Shown one piece after another: positions 17,007-27,422 of a stretch of 64,000 nt of DNA. The position numbers were made by a program, and so were the translations under genes. The notes under the pieces are model-generated. The model worked only from the letters and a program-made list of their open reading frames with translations. It had not been told where the DNA came from and searched no databases. Positions within the stretch are counted from its first letter, which is position 1, and each line of letters starts with the position of its first letter. Source of the DNA: Maridesulfovibrio ferrireducens (GTDB lineage Bacteria; Desulfobacterota; Desulfovibrionia; Desulfovibrionales; Desulfovibrionaceae); contig NZ_FNGA01000002.1 of the NCBI RefSeq assembly GCF_900101105.1, positions 62,001-126,000 of the forward strand. Reading direction: 5' to 3'.

Positions 17007-18917
17007 ATGGGTAAAATAATTGGAATCGACCTAGGTACAACCAACTCTTGCGTTTACGTAATGGAAGGGAAAGACCCTAAATGCGTAACAAATCCAGAAG
17101 GCGGACGAACAACACCTTCTATCGTAGCTTTTACTAACGCAGACCGTCTTGTTGGTGAGATTGCTAAACGCCAGTCTGTAACCAACCCTGAAAAAACTGT
17201 CTTCGCGATCAAACGCCTCATGGGCCGTCAGGTAAATTCACCTGAAGTAAAAGAATGGTCAAAACATTGTCCATACGAACTCGTAGACGGAAAAGGCGGA
17301 GACGCCTGGGTTGAAATCGAGGGTAAAAAATACAGCCCGTCTGAAATTTCAGCAATCATCCTTCAGCAGCTCAAAAAAGATGCTGAAAACTACCTCGGTG
17401 AAGAAGTAACTGAAGCTGTCATCACAGTTCCTGCTTATTTCAATGACTCACAGCGTCAGGCAACAAAAGATGCCGGACGAATTGCAGGTCTCGAAGTAAA
17501 ACGTATTATCAACGAACCTACTGCTGCTTCCTTAGCTTACGGTTTTGATAAAAAAGCAAACGAAAAAATTGCTGTATTCGACCTCGGTGGCGGTACTTTT
17601 GATATCTCCATTCTTGAAGTCGGCGACAATGTTGTTGAAGTTCGCGCAACCAACGGAGACACTTTCCTTGGTGGTGAAGACTTTGACCACTGCATAATCA
17701 AATATCTCGTTGAAGAATTCAAACGTGAAAACGGTATTGATCTTTCTCAGGACCGCATGGCTCTACAGCGTCTTAAAGAAGCTGGCGAAAAAGCCAAGAA
17801 AGAACTTTCCACTTCCACAGAAACTGAAGTCAACCTGCCTTTCATCACAGCTGACCAGAACGGTCCTAAGCACCTTATGGTTAAAATTTCCCGCGCTAAG
17901 CTGGAAAAACTGGTTGGAGACCTTGTTGACCGTACCAAAGCTCCTTGTCAGAAAGCACTTAAAGATGCAGGCCTGAAAGCATCTGACATTGACGAAGTAA
18001 TCCTCGTCGGTGGTATGACACGTATGCCTCTGGTTCAGCAGAAAGTTCAGGAACTGTTCGGCAAAGAGCCTAACCGCTCCGTGAACCCTGATGAAGTTGT
18101 TGCAATGGGTGCATCCATTCAGGGTGGTATTCTCGCCGGTGATGTTAAAGACGTCCTCCTGCTTGATGTTACTCCTCTGTCTCTGGGTATCGAAACAATG
18201 GGCGGAGTCTTTACTCAGCTTATTGAAAGAAACACAACTATCCCGAGCCGCAAAAGTCAGGTTTTCACAACTGCAGCTGAAAATCAGCCTTCTGTTTCCA
18301 TCCATGTACTTCAGGGCGAACGCCCCATGGCTGGTGACAACATGACTCTCGGTCGTTTTGAACTGACCGGAATTCCAGCTGCTTCTCGTGGTGTGCCGCA
18401 GATCGAAGTAACCTTTGACATTGATGCTAACGGTATCGTCAAAGTTGCTGCGAAAGACATGGGCACTGGTAAAGAACAGTCCATCCAGATCACCTCTTCA
18501 TCCGGTCTTTCCGAAGACGAAATTGAAAAGATGGTTAAAGATGCTGAGTCTCACGCTGAAGATGACAAGAAAAAACAGACTCTCATTGAAGCACGCAATC
18601 AGGCTGACTCTCTGATCTACACCACTGAAAAATCACTACGTGAAGTAGGCGACAATGTGGATGCAGAACTGAAAATCGACATCGAAGCTAAAGCTGAAGA
18701 ACTTAAAAAGCTTTTAGACAGCGATGACGTTGAAGCCATTAAGCAGGCTACTGAAGCACTTTCACAGGCTTCTCATAAACTTGCTGAACAGCTTTATGCC
18801 AACCAGAATCAGGCTGGTGCTGATCAGGGTGAAGCAGGAGCTGCCGGTGCTGCAGAAGAAAAAGCTGGCTCAAGCGACGAAGATGTTGTTGACGCTGACT
18901 ACACCGAAGTAAAATAA
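17007..18917 (+). CDS. dnaK: Chaperone protein DnaK (Hsp70)
   Basis: 636-residue Hsp70. The N-terminal ATPase domain begins [20 protein letters not shown] and contains [15 protein letters not shown] and the VGGMTRMP signature. The linker [13 protein letters not shown] leads to the substrate-binding domain, then the helical lid. The C-terminal tail ends [12 protein letters not shown], the usual co-chaperone-binding form. AGGAGGAATTAAT precedes ATG 17007. Works with GrpE upstream and with CbpA and ClpB encoded 10 kb away. Confidence 0.99.
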   Translation: MGKIIGIDLGTTNSCVYVMEGKDPKCVTNPEGGRTTPSIVAFTNADRLVGEIAKRQSVTNPEKTVFAIKRLMGRQVNSPEVKEWSKHCPYELVDGKGGDAWVEIEGKKYSPSEISAIILQQLKKDAENYLGEEVTEAVITVPAYFNDSQRQATKDAGRIAGLEVKRIINEPTAASLAYGFDKKANEKIAVFDLGGGTFDISILEVGDNVVEVRATNGDTFLGGEDFDHCIIKYLVEEFKRENGIDLSQDRMALQRLKEAGEKAKKELSTSTETEVNLPFITADQNGPKHLMVKISRAKLEKLVGDLVDRTKAPCQKALKDAGLKASDIDEVILVGGMTRMPLVQQKVQELFGKEPNRSVNPDEVVAMGASIQGGILAGDVKDVLLLDVTPLSLGIETMGGVFTQLIERNTTIPSRKSQVFTTAAENQPSVSIHVLQGERPMAGDNMTLGRFELTGIPAASRGVPQIEVTFDIDANGIVKVAAKDMGTGKEQSIQITSSSGLSEDEIEKMVKDAESHAEDDKKKQTLIEARNQADSLIYTTEKSLREVGDNVDAELKIDIEAKAEELKKLLDSDDVEAIKQATEALSQASHKLAEQLYANQNQAGADQGEAGAAGAAEEKAGSSDEDVVDADYTEVK

Positions 18918-19014
18918 TTAGAATTGTCTAAGTCAGGCGACTGTTTAAAACCGATAACCGGTAAAACATTCATGAATCCTGTACTTGCAATGACAATCCA
19001 CTCAGTATAGCTTT

Positions 19015-19053
19015 ATCCGGCCTTCTCCTAAATGGAGTTGGCCGGATTTTTTT
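19015..19053 (+). terminator. Terminator after dnaK
   Basis: ATCCGGCC (19015-19022) and GGCCGGAT (19040-19047) with an inner CTCC/GGAG pairing, followed by seven T. Confidence 0.88.
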
Positions 19054-19130
19054 ATAAAACATACCATGCAAAGTCCAAATCCATTGACGTATTGACTTTC
19101 ATGGGCCACAAACTGTGCATGGAAAACTCA

Positions 19131-21179
19131 ATGAATCACGAGAAATCCTTCCGGCTTTTCTCTCATATTTTCGCCCTAGTTCTGGTTGCTGCAATCTTAA
19201 GCACAACTACAAGCTGCGTGTCGCTCCAAAAGCAACCGATCAGCTCCACTATTTCTACTCAAATGCTATCCACAAATGAGTTGATTAAGACCGCCGACCA
19301 AGCATGGTTTAAAAAAGATTATATTGCCAGTGAGCTATATTACACCCGTCTTCTTGAACGCACCGATGTTCCTAAAAGAATCATTCTGCCGGCTCTCGAA
19401 AGACTTTCTGTAAGCTCATACAAATCGGGCCACTATCACGAAGCAAAAGCAAGACTTGAGCAGTGGAAACAGCAATCGCCCGAGGCTTTAAGCTCTGAAG
19501 TATGGCAAAAGTGCTACTTTGATTCTCTTTTCGCCATTAAGAATTTTTCGACGCTTAGAACACACCTTGCCGGAACTATGGAAAATGGTGCTCTCCCTTG
19601 GGACATCCGTTCACAGGCAGGTAAAAATCTTTCCAGTCTTGATCATAATGAAGAATCTTTAGCCGCTCTGGAAAGACTTTATTCTATTGCTCCGAACGAC
19701 GATGATCGAAAAGAACTAGAAAGTTGGTTCATCGCAAGTCTGGGTTCAAAATCTGATCAAGAACTTAAAAACAATTCTGAACTCATCTCAGGCGGTAATA
19801 ATTTAAAATTTCCCTACGAGCTGATTCTTTTTGAAAAAGCGATCAGACAATCTTCCGCCCAAGAATACTGGCCAATGGCATGGCGGACAATGTCCGGTAT
19901 TGTTCACCGTGGTCAAATTGTAGACAAACATTTATTTAATAAAATAATTTCAACACTTGAAGCCAAATACGGAATTCCACGCGTAGGTATAGCTTTAGTA
20001 CTCCCTATATCCGGGCGTTTTCAGGATTACGGCTGGAAAATAATTCGCGGAGCAGGTGCGGCGCAATGGGAACTGACCAAAGCCGGACTCGATGTGGATG
20101 TACAGGTAATCAATACCGAAGAAGCTGGATGGGTTGAACGGGTTCAAAACTTACCGCCATGGTACACTGTTCTTGGCGGACCTATTAATGTTAAAGCTTT
20201 CAAAGAGCTGGAACAATCTGAAACCTATGCGGAAAAAGTTACTTTTTCATTTCTGGCTAAGCCCGGAAATCTCGAAGAAGGAAAACAGGCTTGGAGATTT
20301 TTCTCCAGCCCCGAAGATCAGATCCGCGCTTCTCTCGACTTAGCAATTAATGATCTTGGAATTACTGATTTTGCAGTTCTCTACCCTCAGGAGAAATTCG
20401 GACGGCAGATGTCTAAGATCTTCTGGAATATGGCAAAATCCCGCGGCGCTAAAATCACCGGAATGGAATCGTATCCTCCCAACGATTTCCCCAAATGGGG
20501 TAAAGTCGTCGGCAAACTTGTCAAAGCTCCTGAAAAAAAAGCTGAAAATGAAGCTGACGGACTGGATGAAGACGCTCCACTTACTGAAACAGACTTCGGA
20601 GCAGTATTTATTCCTGACACATGGCGTCAGGCACAGCTCTTAATTCCGCATTTTTTCTTTCACGAAGCAGACACACTGGTCTTTCTCGGACCTGAATTGT
20701 GGAGTCAGGCTCTGAACTCTGCAAGAGACGTCGAAGCTCATAACCTTAAGCTGACCGTTGCTCCGGGAGCATGGTGGTCCGCCAGCGAAGGGGCCGTACG
20801 TCTAAAAGAAGTAATGAATCGCGAAGGACTGGGCACCCCTGATTTCTGGGTTGCACTAGGCTATGATTTCATTAAATTCTCAAGCAAACTCGGAACGTTC
20901 TCTCCCGGATGGACCCCTGAAATTGTAAATGAAAGAATTGCTGATGCACAGCATATAGATTTCAGTCTGGCCCCTATTCACTGGGACGCTGATGGAAAAG
21001 CTAATCAAAAGCTATTCCTGTTCCGCCCAGAACGTAATGGAAAAACCAGAATTGATGCTTCTATCGTAAAAAGCACACTTGCTAATGCGAAAAACAGAAG
21101 AGCTAGACGAATTAAAGCCTGGGATGAAACACAGGCTAAACTTAACGATAAAAACGGTGCAGAAACTAAGCCTCAATAA
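19131..21179 (+). CDS. LppC-like lipoprotein: TPR domain plus periplasmic-binding-protein fold
   Basis: About 682 residues. A lipoprotein signal ends LSTTTSC (Cys at residue 29), so it is anchored to a membrane facing the periplasm. Residues about 40-260 look like TPR-type helical repeats (ADQAWFKKDYIASELYYTRL). From about 285 the sequence resembles a type-1 periplasmic binding protein (IALVLPISGRFQDYGWKIIRG). This order matches LpoA/LppC, activator of penicillin-binding protein 1A in enterics, but here an amino-acid-receptor-like role cannot be excluded. ATG 19131 gives the best signal peptide; ATG 19101 and 19119 are in frame. It lies before gatC. Confidence 0.7.
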   Translation: MNHEKSFRLFSHIFALVLVAAILSTTTSCVSLQKQPISSTISTQMLSTNELIKTADQAWFKKDYIASELYYTRLLERTDVPKRIILPALERLSVSSYKSGHYHEAKARLEQWKQQSPEALSSEVWQKCYFDSLFAIKNFSTLRTHLAGTMENGALPWDIRSQAGKNLSSLDHNEESLAALERLYSIAPNDDDRKELESWFIASLGSKSDQELKNNSELISGGNNLKFPYELILFEKAIRQSSAQEYWPMAWRTMSGIVHRGQIVDKHLFNKIISTLEAKYGIPRVGIALVLPISGRFQDYGWKIIRGAGAAQWELTKAGLDVDVQVINTEEAGWVERVQNLPPWYTVLGGPINVKAFKELEQSETYAEKVTFSFLAKPGNLEEGKQAWRFFSSPEDQIRASLDLAINDLGITDFAVLYPQEKFGRQMSKIFWNMAKSRGAKITGMESYPPNDFPKWGKVVGKLVKAPEKKAENEADGLDEDAPLTETDFGAVFIPDTWRQAQLLIPHFFFHEADTLVFLGPELWSQALNSARDVEAHNLKLTVAPGAWWSASEGAVRLKEVMNREGLGTPDFWVALGYDFIKFSSKLGTFSPGWTPEIVNERIADAQHIDFSLAPIHWDADGKANQKLFLFRPERNGKTRIDASIVKSTLANAKNRRARRIKAWDETQAKLNDKNGAETKPQ

Positions 21180-21232
21180 CTGGCTTTTTCACCCTGACCG
21201 CCACCAATAGAGATATATTAAAGGAGACTTCA

Positions 21233-21526
21233 ATGAGTGAAATGAAACTCAGTACTGAGGAAGTTGCGCGCGTAGCCAGTCTGGCTCGTCTGGATTTATC
21301 AGAAGAAAAAACTGAAATATTCGCAGGACAATTGCATAATATTCTGACCTATATGGACAAGCTCAACGAGATTGACACAAGTAATGTCGAACCTATGTTC
21401 AGCCCGGTTGAGCACACGACTGTTCTGCGTAAAGATATTGTCGTCAAAGAGCACACCAGAGATGAAATTCTCGCCAATGCACCTGATTCTGACGGTCAAT
21501 ACTTTATTGTTCCCAGAATAGTATAA
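21233..21526 (+). CDS. gatC: Asp-tRNA(Asn)/Glu-tRNA(Gln) amidotransferase subunit C
   Basis: 97-residue stabilising subunit of GatCAB, which makes Gln-tRNA(Gln) and Asn-tRNA(Asn) from mischarged tRNAs. Family signatures [18 protein letters not shown] and the conserved [17 protein letters not shown] are present. AAAGGAG precedes the ATG. gatA follows 68 bp downstream; gatB is not in the window. Confidence 0.95.
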   Translation: MSEMKLSTEEVARVASLARLDLSEEKTEIFAGQLHNILTYMDKLNEIDTSNVEPMFSPVEHTTVLRKDIVVKEHTRDEILANAPDSDGQYFIVPRIV

Positions 21527-21594
21527 AGGCCGCATTAATACGCACAATTGCCCTTTTATTTTTTCACAAACATAAAGACTGCACGGGTTATATA

Positions 21595-23061
21595 ATGTCC
21601 TCACTCATAGAAAAATCACTCACAGAAATACACTCCCTACTCATTGCAGGTGAAGTCACCGCTGTTGATGCCGTTAAAGCATGTTTACAGCAAATTGAGA
21701 AAACCGAACCTCAAATAAAAGCCCTGCTGGCTAAAAATGGGGAAGAGGCTCTGAAACAGGCAGAAGAAATGGATAAGCAGGGGCCGGATTCATCTAAACC
21801 GCTATGGGGAGTGCCCGTAGTAATTAAAGATGTTCTTGCCACCAAAAATATTACAACTACCTGCGGATCTAAAATTCTTGAAAATTTTGTTCCTTTTTAC
21901 GACGCAACATCGGTCACCAAGCTGAAAGAAGCTGGCGCCATCATTATAGCTAAAGCCAACATGGACGAATTTGCCATGGGCTCCACTACTGAGAACTCTG
22001 CCTACCAGACAACTCTCAACCCCTGTGACCTCAGCAGAGTCCCCGGCGGATCAAGTGGTGGTTCTGGTGCAACAGTTACCGCAGGACAGTGTTTTGCGGC
22101 TCTGGGTACCGACACAGGCGGTTCTATCAGACTCCCGGCATCCTTTTGCGGTTGTGTAGGTGTAAAGCCCACATACGGAAGAGTTTCCCGTTATGGTATG
22201 ATCGCTTACGGCTCTTCACTTGACCAGATCGGCCCCATGACACGCACAGTTGAAGATTCCGCAAGAGTTCTAAGTGTCATCGCAGGTCACGATAAAAGAG
22301 ACTCTACATCAGTAAACTGTGAAGTGCCTGATTATATCGGAGCACTTGCTGAACGTACTGACCTTTCAGGACTGACCATAGGTCTTCCCGAAGAATACTG
22401 GGGTGAAGGACTTTCAGAAGAAGTATCCGAAACCTGTCGAAATGCCATAAAAAAAGCAGAAGAACTCGGAGCAAAGACCGTACCTGTCAAACTCAACATG
22501 ACAGAATACGCCATCGCCACATACTATATTATTGCAATGGCAGAAGCCAGTTCCAACCTCTCGCGCTTTGACGGCGTTCGCTACGGGCATAGAACCAAAG
22601 ATGCCGATGAACTTATCGATCTTTACACAAAATCCCGCACAGAAGCATTCGGAGACGAAGTACAGCGTCGTATAATCATTGGAACCTACGTTCTGTCCGC
22701 AGGTTACTATGACGCCTACTACTGCAAAGCCGCTCAGATACGCAGACTCATGCGTAACGATTTTGAAAAGGCATTTGAATCTTGTGATCTAATCGCCGGA
22801 CCAGCCTGCCCGACCACAGCTTTTCCTGTCGGTGAGCTTACCGCTGATCCTTTGCAAATGTATCTTATGGATATATTCACCATCTCGCTGAATCTGGTCG
22901 GAATGCCCGGCATGAGTATTCCTGTCGGAATTGGTAAAGATACCAATATGCCTGTAGGACTCCAGCTCATGGCTCCCGCTTTTGGTGAAACGACTATGCT
23001 TCAAGCTGCCAATGTACTTGAAAAGAATCTACCTGATTTTTCAAAACCGCAGATGATTTAA
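21595..23061 (+). CDS. gatA: Asp-tRNA(Asn)/Glu-tRNA(Gln) amidotransferase subunit A
   Basis: 488-residue glutaminase subunit with the amidase-signature fold. The Ser-cisSer-Lys triad is visible as K78 (VVIKD), S153 (GGSSGGS) and S177 (GTDTGGSIR). It releases ammonia that is channelled to GatB. ATG 21595 has no strong ribosome site. It forms an operon with gatC and ends at a strong bidirectional terminator. Confidence 0.97.
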   Translation: MSSLIEKSLTEIHSLLIAGEVTAVDAVKACLQQIEKTEPQIKALLAKNGEEALKQAEEMDKQGPDSSKPLWGVPVVIKDVLATKNITTTCGSKILENFVPFYDATSVTKLKEAGAIIIAKANMDEFAMGSTTENSAYQTTLNPCDLSRVPGGSSGGSGATVTAGQCFAALGTDTGGSIRLPASFCGCVGVKPTYGRVSRYGMIAYGSSLDQIGPMTRTVEDSARVLSVIAGHDKRDSTSVNCEVPDYIGALAERTDLSGLTIGLPEEYWGEGLSEEVSETCRNAIKKAEELGAKTVPVKLNMTEYAIATYYIIAMAEASSNLSRFDGVRYGHRTKDADELIDLYTKSRTEAFGDEVQRRIIIGTYVLSAGYYDAYYCKAAQIRRLMRNDFEKAFESCDLIAGPACPTTAFPVGELTADPLQMYLMDIFTISLNLVGMPGMSIPVGIGKDTNMPVGLQLMAPAFGETTMLQAANVLEKNLPDFSKPQMI

Positions 23062-23065
23062 AATT

Positions 23066-23102
23066 TAAAAAGCCCTGCATAGACTCTATGCAGGGCTTTA
23101 AA
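23066..23102. terminator. Bidirectional terminator after gatA
   Basis: AAAGCCCTGCATAGA (23069-23083) pairs with TCTATGCAGGGCTTT (23085-23099) around a single unpaired base. In practice the innermost pairs would open to form a larger loop. A/T runs lie on both sides, and the flanking genes converge. Confidence 0.88.
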
Positions 23103-23132
23103 ATCCACATTAAAAAACTTAACTTCCCTCAA

Positions 23133-23609
23133 TTACCTGCGGCCTTGACCGCCTTGACCGCCTCCCCTGCCACCGCCGCCTTGGCCGCGCCCCATGCCTG
23201 TTCCGCCCATTCGCCGGCATCCGGTTTTCTGTTGCTGAGAACCGACAGGTTGTTTATCCGTACTGACCGACTCCGGTGAAACACCACCAGACTGATCAAT
23301 TTTATATTTTTCCAAAACATCACGAACAGTGCCTCCGGACACTGCCATAGTTTGAATTCCTCCACGATTCAATGCCTGAGTCGCCTTGGGTCCAACAGTG
23401 CCGGAAATAACCACATTCACACCTTTTCCGGCTAACAATTCAGCAGTCTGAATACCCGCCCCTTGAGGCAAGGTACTATTTGCACTGTTGTCCACAAAAC
23501 TATGATTTTCCGAATCTGTATCGTAAACAATAAATCCCGTAGCTCTTCCAAAACGAGGTTCAAGCGGACTGTCAAGATCAGAACCGTTTGTACTGATAGC
23601 GATAAGCAT
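23133..23609 (-). CDS. NifX/NifB-type iron-molybdenum cofactor-binding domain protein with Gly/Arg tail
   Basis: 158 residues. Residues 1-105 form the dinitrogenase FeMo-cofactor biosynthesis domain: start LIAISTNG, FGRATGFIVYD, and GVNVVISGTVGPKATQAL. Proteins of this fold bind Fe-S or Mo-containing clusters; small stand-alone members are common in sulfate reducers and are not tied to nitrogen fixation. The tail (about 125-158) is Gln-rich then GCRRMGG and Gly/Arg repeats. AAGGAGT precedes the ATG. No nif genes are nearby. The cluster it carries cannot be told. Confidence 0.85.
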   Translation of the reverse strand: MLIAISTNGSDLDSPLEPRFGRATGFIVYDTDSENHSFVDNSANSTLPQGAGIQTAELLAGKGVNVVISGTVGPKATQALNRGGIQTMAVSGGTVRDVLEKYKIDQSGGVSPESVSTDKQPVGSQQQKTGCRRMGGTGMGRGQGGGGRGGGQGGQGRR

Positions 23610-23980
23610 GACTTACTCCTTCTGATAATTTTACAACAATAACTATAAATAATTGCATAATAAATTAACCAAACCAAATGGCACCTATAAAAAAAGATAC
23701 ATTGTTATCAACAAACAATGATCCACAATTAAAAACAACAAATTCTAAAGAATATTTTAATCAATAACTGTTTATTTGCAAACTCAAAAAAAATAATAAC
23801 ATCACTGCATAATTTCAGAGCCAGATAAGAACTGTAATTCGACCTTGAATACCATATAAATTTTGAGCTTGCTTGTGTGTAATCACGCTGAGTGTGTTTT
23901 ATCTTTTGATTTTATTTAGCCTTCATAAATAGGTCTTTTTAGGATCAACGTTTTTTAGGACGGGACAAATAATATACAAA
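23610..23980. other. AT-rich intergenic region with one palindrome
   Basis: About 370 bp upstream of the NifX-like gene with no supported ORF. CATTGTT (23700-23706) and AACAATG (23714-23720) form a 21-bp inverted repeat about 90 bp before the start codon, a possible operator. The rest shows only A/T runs. Confidence 0.4.
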
Positions 23981-24017
23981 AAAAGTCCCGCATTCTAATA
24001 GAATGTGGGACTTTTTT
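23981..24017. terminator. Terminator after the metallochaperone gene
   Basis: AAAAGTCCCGCATTC (23981-23995) pairs with GAATGTGGGACTTTT (24001-24015), with one G-T pair. A and T runs on either side allow use on both strands; on the minus strand it ends the tatB-to-chaperone unit. Confidence 0.85.
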
Positions 24018-24040
24018 CAAAATAACTATATTAAACGGAA

Positions 24041-24247
24041 CTATTTAACTGCGCCGGGTTCAAAGCCGATCTTGGAAATTACTTCCTTGATTTTAGCTTC
24101 ATCAACAGGTGTGACTTCTTCATATGAAGCTTCTGCTTTTTCAAGACTGACACTGATATTTTTAAGACCTTCTACAGAGCTTAAAGCCTTAGTGACCGAA
24201 GCAACACAATGCGGACAACTCATTCCTTTGATTTCAACAGTTTTCAT
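24041..24247 (-). CDS. CopZ-like heavy-metal-associated (HMA) chaperone
   Basis: 68-residue single HMA domain with the metal site MSCPHC (MxCxxC, residues 9-14), a ferredoxin-like fold and the conserved IGFEPG near the end. Such proteins carry Cu(I) or a similar soft metal to P-type ATPases. No ATPase is adjacent; it is the last gene of the his/tat unit, ten bases after hisA, with AAGGAG in that gap. The metal is inferred. Confidence 0.9.
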   Translation of the reverse strand: MKTVEIKGMSCPHCVASVTKALSSVEGLKNISVSLEKAEASYEEVTPVDEAKIKEVISKIGFEPGAVK

Positions 24248-24256
24248 AGCTTCTCC

Positions 24257-24985
24257 TTAATTATTATCCAGCCACTCGATAGCTTCAGTCAAATTCAGAG
24301 AGCCAGTATAGATGGCTTTACCTGAAATCGCGCCTTCAAGCCCATTAGCAACAAGCGGATATAAATTCTCAATATCTTCGAGTGTTGCAACACCGCCGGC
24401 TGCAATTACAGGAAGTTTAGTCTTGGAACAAAGCTCAGCAAGGCCGCTGGTGTTAACACCGGTTTCCATACCGTCTCTGCTGATATCTGTGTAAATAATA
24501 AACGCAGCACCGTCAGCTTCCATACGAGGAATAATATCATAAATGGATATTCCTGCATCCTCGACCCAGCCGCGTGACTTGAGCTTACCGTCTACAGCGT
24601 CAAGAGAAACTCCGATCTGTCCGGGAAAACGAGCGCAAAGTTCTGCAAACATTTTTTCATTTTCAAGAGCCATTGTTCCGATAATTAATCGTTTAACTCC
24701 GGCTTCAATATATTTAGCAGCAGTTTCAATATCTCTGATTCCGCCGCCAAGCTGAACAGGAATACTTAACTGAGAGCAAATCTGTTTAATAAGATCAAAA
24801 TTCTTTGGAACACCGCTGAATGCACCATCAAGATCAATAACATGAAGATAGCGAGCGCCCTGATTCTCCCAGTAAACTGCCTGAGCTACAGGGTCTTTAC
24901 CAAATACAGTTACAGCATCAGCCTGTCCCTGTGCAAGACGTACGCACTGTCCGTCTTTAATATCAACAGCGGGAAAAATAATCAT
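24257..24985 (-). CDS. hisA: Phosphoribosylformimino-5-aminoimidazole carboxamide ribotide isomerase
   Basis: Fourth step of histidine synthesis, an Amadori isomerisation by a TIM barrel. 242 residues. The N-terminal [17 protein letters not shown] has the catalytic Asp (D8), and the second half has YTDISRDGM with the partner Asp and two phosphate-binding loops ([18 protein letters not shown]). Its ATG overlaps the end of the upstream lipoprotein gene by four bases, so they are translationally coupled. Confidence 0.97.
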   Translation of the reverse strand: MIIFPAVDIKDGQCVRLAQGQADAVTVFGKDPVAQAVYWENQGARYLHVIDLDGAFSGVPKNFDLIKQICSQLSIPVQLGGGIRDIETAAKYIEAGVKRLIIGTMALENEKMFAELCARFPGQIGVSLDAVDGKLKSRGWVEDAGISIYDIIPRMEADGAAFIIYTDISRDGMETGVNTSGLAELCSKTKLPVIAAGGVATLEDIENLYPLVANGLEGAISGKAIYTGSLNLTEAIEWLDNN

Positions 24986-25638
24986 AAACCGAGCTCCATA
25001 AGTCCATTCTGAAGAGCTTCGTCAGCAAGTTCAAGACCTGTTACCCATTTACCGCCTCTTTCAAAAAATTTGCCGGCTTGCAACATATTTTCCATGAGCG
25101 GTTGCTGAGTTTCGTCGAAGTGAAACCTTCTGACAATGCGCTTGTTGTTAACATCGATGAGGAAAAGATCAATAACCACAGATGCGGGCTGAATATTTAA
25201 ATCAGCCTGTTTCATTCCGCGCAGATCCTGCCAAAACAAAATCTGAGGAACAAGAATATAATCAGAAGTCATACACTCACCAACTTTCACCCAATAAGTG
25301 AAAGCGGCTTCGCGTCTTGTACCCATATTTTCGAAAACTTCGATTTCCTGACACTGACGGGTTATCGCTGGACGCGCATACCCGGTAACGCCATGCTTTC
25401 CAAGAATTTCAACCAATTTGGTATCAAGCTGCTCTAATACTTTTTTATCGATAGGGTTCCCTTCTTGCGGCAGATATCCTGCCAAGAGTTCCCAATTAAA
25501 TACAGGATTCGTAAAACCGGCAACAGCAACTGTTCCAACCGGACGAGGAAGCTTAACGATCGAGCTTTTACTCTGACAACCGATAAGGGCTGGCAGAATT
25601 AAAAAGCAAACCAAAAAAATGGGGATAAATCGTTTCAT
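24982..25638 (-). CDS. Lipoprotein of unknown function between hisB and hisA
   Basis: 218 residues. A signal sequence [21 protein letters not shown] with lipobox LIGC (Cys 21) marks a lipoprotein. The mature part is soluble, with [23 protein letters not shown] and no domain I can name; it shows some similarity in style to GNA1162/CsgG-like small lipoproteins but not enough to assign. Its start overlaps the hisB stop (TAATG), and its end overlaps the hisA start, so it is firmly within the operon. Nothing links it to histidine chemistry. Confidence 0.75.
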   Translation of the reverse strand: MKRFIPIFLVCFLILPALIGCQSKSSIVKLPRPVGTVAVAGFTNPVFNWELLAGYLPQEGNPIDKKVLEQLDTKLVEILGKHGVTGYARPAITRQCQEIEVFENMGTRREAAFTYWVKVGECMTSDYILVPQILFWQDLRGMKQADLNIQPASVVIDLFLIDVNNKRIVRRFHFDETQQPLMENMLQAGKFFERGGKWVTGLELADEALQNGLMELGL

Positions 25639-26225
25639 TAATCAAGACTCCCTTTTGTGCTTGGTAACCCTTTCCGTTCTACAGACAGAGCTTGTTTGAA
25701 TGCCAACCCAAGAGCCTTGAAAGCACCTTCTAAAAGATGATGCCCATTGCGTCCATATTCAAACTTAATATGCAAATTCATTCCGGCTTTAAATGCCAAT
25801 GATTTGAAAAATTCCCGCCATACATCACGTTCATCTCCGGCAATAATAGCCGGAAGAATGTCATCATTATATACCAGATAGGCCCTACCGGAAAGGTCAA
25901 TAACAACTTCCACCAAAGCCTCATCCATTGGAACCTTAGCAAATCCGATCCGATTTATGCCCTTTTTATCACCCATGGCTTCAGATAATGCCTGCCCTAA
26001 AACAAGCGCGATATCTTCAAGGGTATGGTGGGTGTCAATCTCAAGATCACCCTTACACTTCAATTCAAGATCGAAACCCGCCCAAAAAGTCATGAGGGTA
26101 AGCATATGATCGGCAAATCCCACTCCGGTAGAAATATCAGTACGGCCTTCACCGTCAATATTCACAGAAAGGGCAATATCCGTTTCTTTCGTAGTTCGGG
26201 CAATCGATGCAGATCTATTAGACAA
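25638..26225 (-). CDS. hisB: Imidazoleglycerol-phosphate dehydratase
   Basis: Sixth step of histidine synthesis; Mn-dependent. About 195 residues, standard for the monofunctional enzyme. The two metal-binding motifs [14 protein letters not shown] and [16 protein letters not shown] are intact. Start TTG at 26223-26225 is chosen because GAGAGG lies five bases upstream; another TTG eight codons earlier lacks a ribosome site. It follows tatC by 39 bp. Confidence 0.95.
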   Translation of the reverse strand: MSNRSASIARTTKETDIALSVNIDGEGRTDISTGVGFADHMLTLMTFWAGFDLELKCKGDLEIDTHHTLEDIALVLGQALSEAMGDKKGINRIGFAKVPMDEALVEVVIDLSGRAYLVYNDDILPAIIAGDERDVWREFFKSLAFKAGMNLHIKFEYGRNGHHLLEGAFKALGLAFKQALSVERKGLPSTKGSLD

Positions 26226-26264
26226 ACCAACCTCTCTTGAGCATGGCAACCGAAACGGCTGCCG

Positions 26265-27422
26265 TTACATTTCAATCATATCTTCGTCGTAATCAGAATT
26301 ATTTTTTTTACTGTCTTTCTTATCTTTTTCTTTAGTATCAGCAGATTCTTCTGCACTCTTTTCAGACAAATCAGAATCAGAGTCATCTGATTCTTCGCTT
26401 GCTGCTCCGCCACCATCCGGGCCGGAATCATCAGGATCATCATCATTATTTTCAGCTTCTGCAGCGGCTTTTGCTTTAGCCTTCTCTTCTATGCGTCCGC
26501 CTCTTTTACCGAAGAAATATGAAATCCAAATACCAATTTCATACAAAATAACTAGCGGCCCAGCCATCAAAGTCTGAGTAATGACATCCGGAGGAGTCAA
26601 AACAGCAGAACAGATAAAACAGACCAGAATTGCATATTTACGTTTTGCACGCAGCCAAGTGTGAGTCACAACTCCGAGGCGTGCCAAAAAGAAGATAAAC
26701 AGCGGCATTTCAAAAATTACACCGAAGGCAAATAAGAGCTTCAAAGAGAATGATAAATACTCACGAAGCGTAGGCATGGGCCGGATAAATTCATCCGCAA
26801 AACCCATAAAAAATTCACAACCGAAGGGGAATACTATGTAGTAGCCGAATAAGGCTCCTCCGACAAAGAAAAAGGCAGAGAGAAACGCCAGTGGAATCAT
26901 CCACTTACGTTCATGCTTATAAAGTCCGGGAGCAATAAATCCCCAGACCTGAGAAAAAATATACGGAGAAACAAGAAAAAAACCAGCCACAAAGGAGACT
27001 TTAAGATAAGTGACAAAGCCTTCAGGCAAAGATGTAAAGATAAGAGTAGAATTTTCAGGTAAAGTCGCTACAAGCGGAGCCATGAGCAATGAAAAAAGAG
27101 GCTTCGCAAAGGCATAACAAGCAAAAAAACCGACCCCGCAAGCAATAAAAATACGAATAAACCGTCTACGCAATTCGTCCATATGCTGGAGAAAAGTCAT
27201 AGCCGGTTCTTCATCGCCTTCATCCTGAGCATCTTCATCATCAGACAGATCACCTGTCTCAGAATCTACACTCTCAGTTGAATCATCTTCATCACCAGTA
27301 TTTTCAGCGGAAGTTGAGCCTTCGCTTTCTGATTCGGACTTATCGCCGGAAGAATCGAGTTTTTCCGAATCTTCCTGCTCTTCCTGTCCTACTTCACGAG
27401 AGTCTTTGTCAGTCCCGCTCAT
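26265..27422 (-). CDS. tatC: Sec-independent protein translocase TatC with long acidic extensions
   Basis: Receptor subunit of the twin-arginine export system. The core (about 73-305) has FLQHMDELRRRFIR, the six helices and VSPYIFSQVWGFIAPGLYKHERKW, all typical. Unlike usual TatC of about 250 residues, this one has 385: residues 1-72 are very rich in Asp, Glu and Ser, and residues about 305-385 form a second acidic/Lys-mixed tail ending YDEDMIEM. Both are predicted to be cytoplasmic and disordered. Its ATG overlaps the tatB stop by four bases. Confidence 0.96.
   Translation of the reverse strand: MSGTDKDSREVGQEEQEDSEKLDSSGDKSESESEGSTSAENTGDEDDSTESVDSETGDLSDDEDAQDEGDEEPAMTFLQHMDELRRRFIRIFIACGVGFFACYAFAKPLFSLLMAPLVATLPENSTLIFTSLPEGFVTYLKVSFVAGFFLVSPYIFSQVWGFIAPGLYKHERKWMIPLAFLSAFFFVGGALFGYYIVFPFGCEFFMGFADEFIRPMPTLREYLSFSLKLLFAFGVIFEMPLFIFFLARLGVVTHTWLRAKRKYAILVCFICSAVLTPPDVITQTLMAGPLVILYEIGIWISYFFGKRGGRIEEKAKAKAAAEAENNDDDPDDSGPDGGGAASEESDDSDSDLSEKSAEESADTKEKDKKDSKKNNSDYDEDMIEM

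Noticed and set aside
16347-18917. hrcA or CIRCE next to grpE-dnaK
   Set aside because: Neither is present in the flanking sequence.
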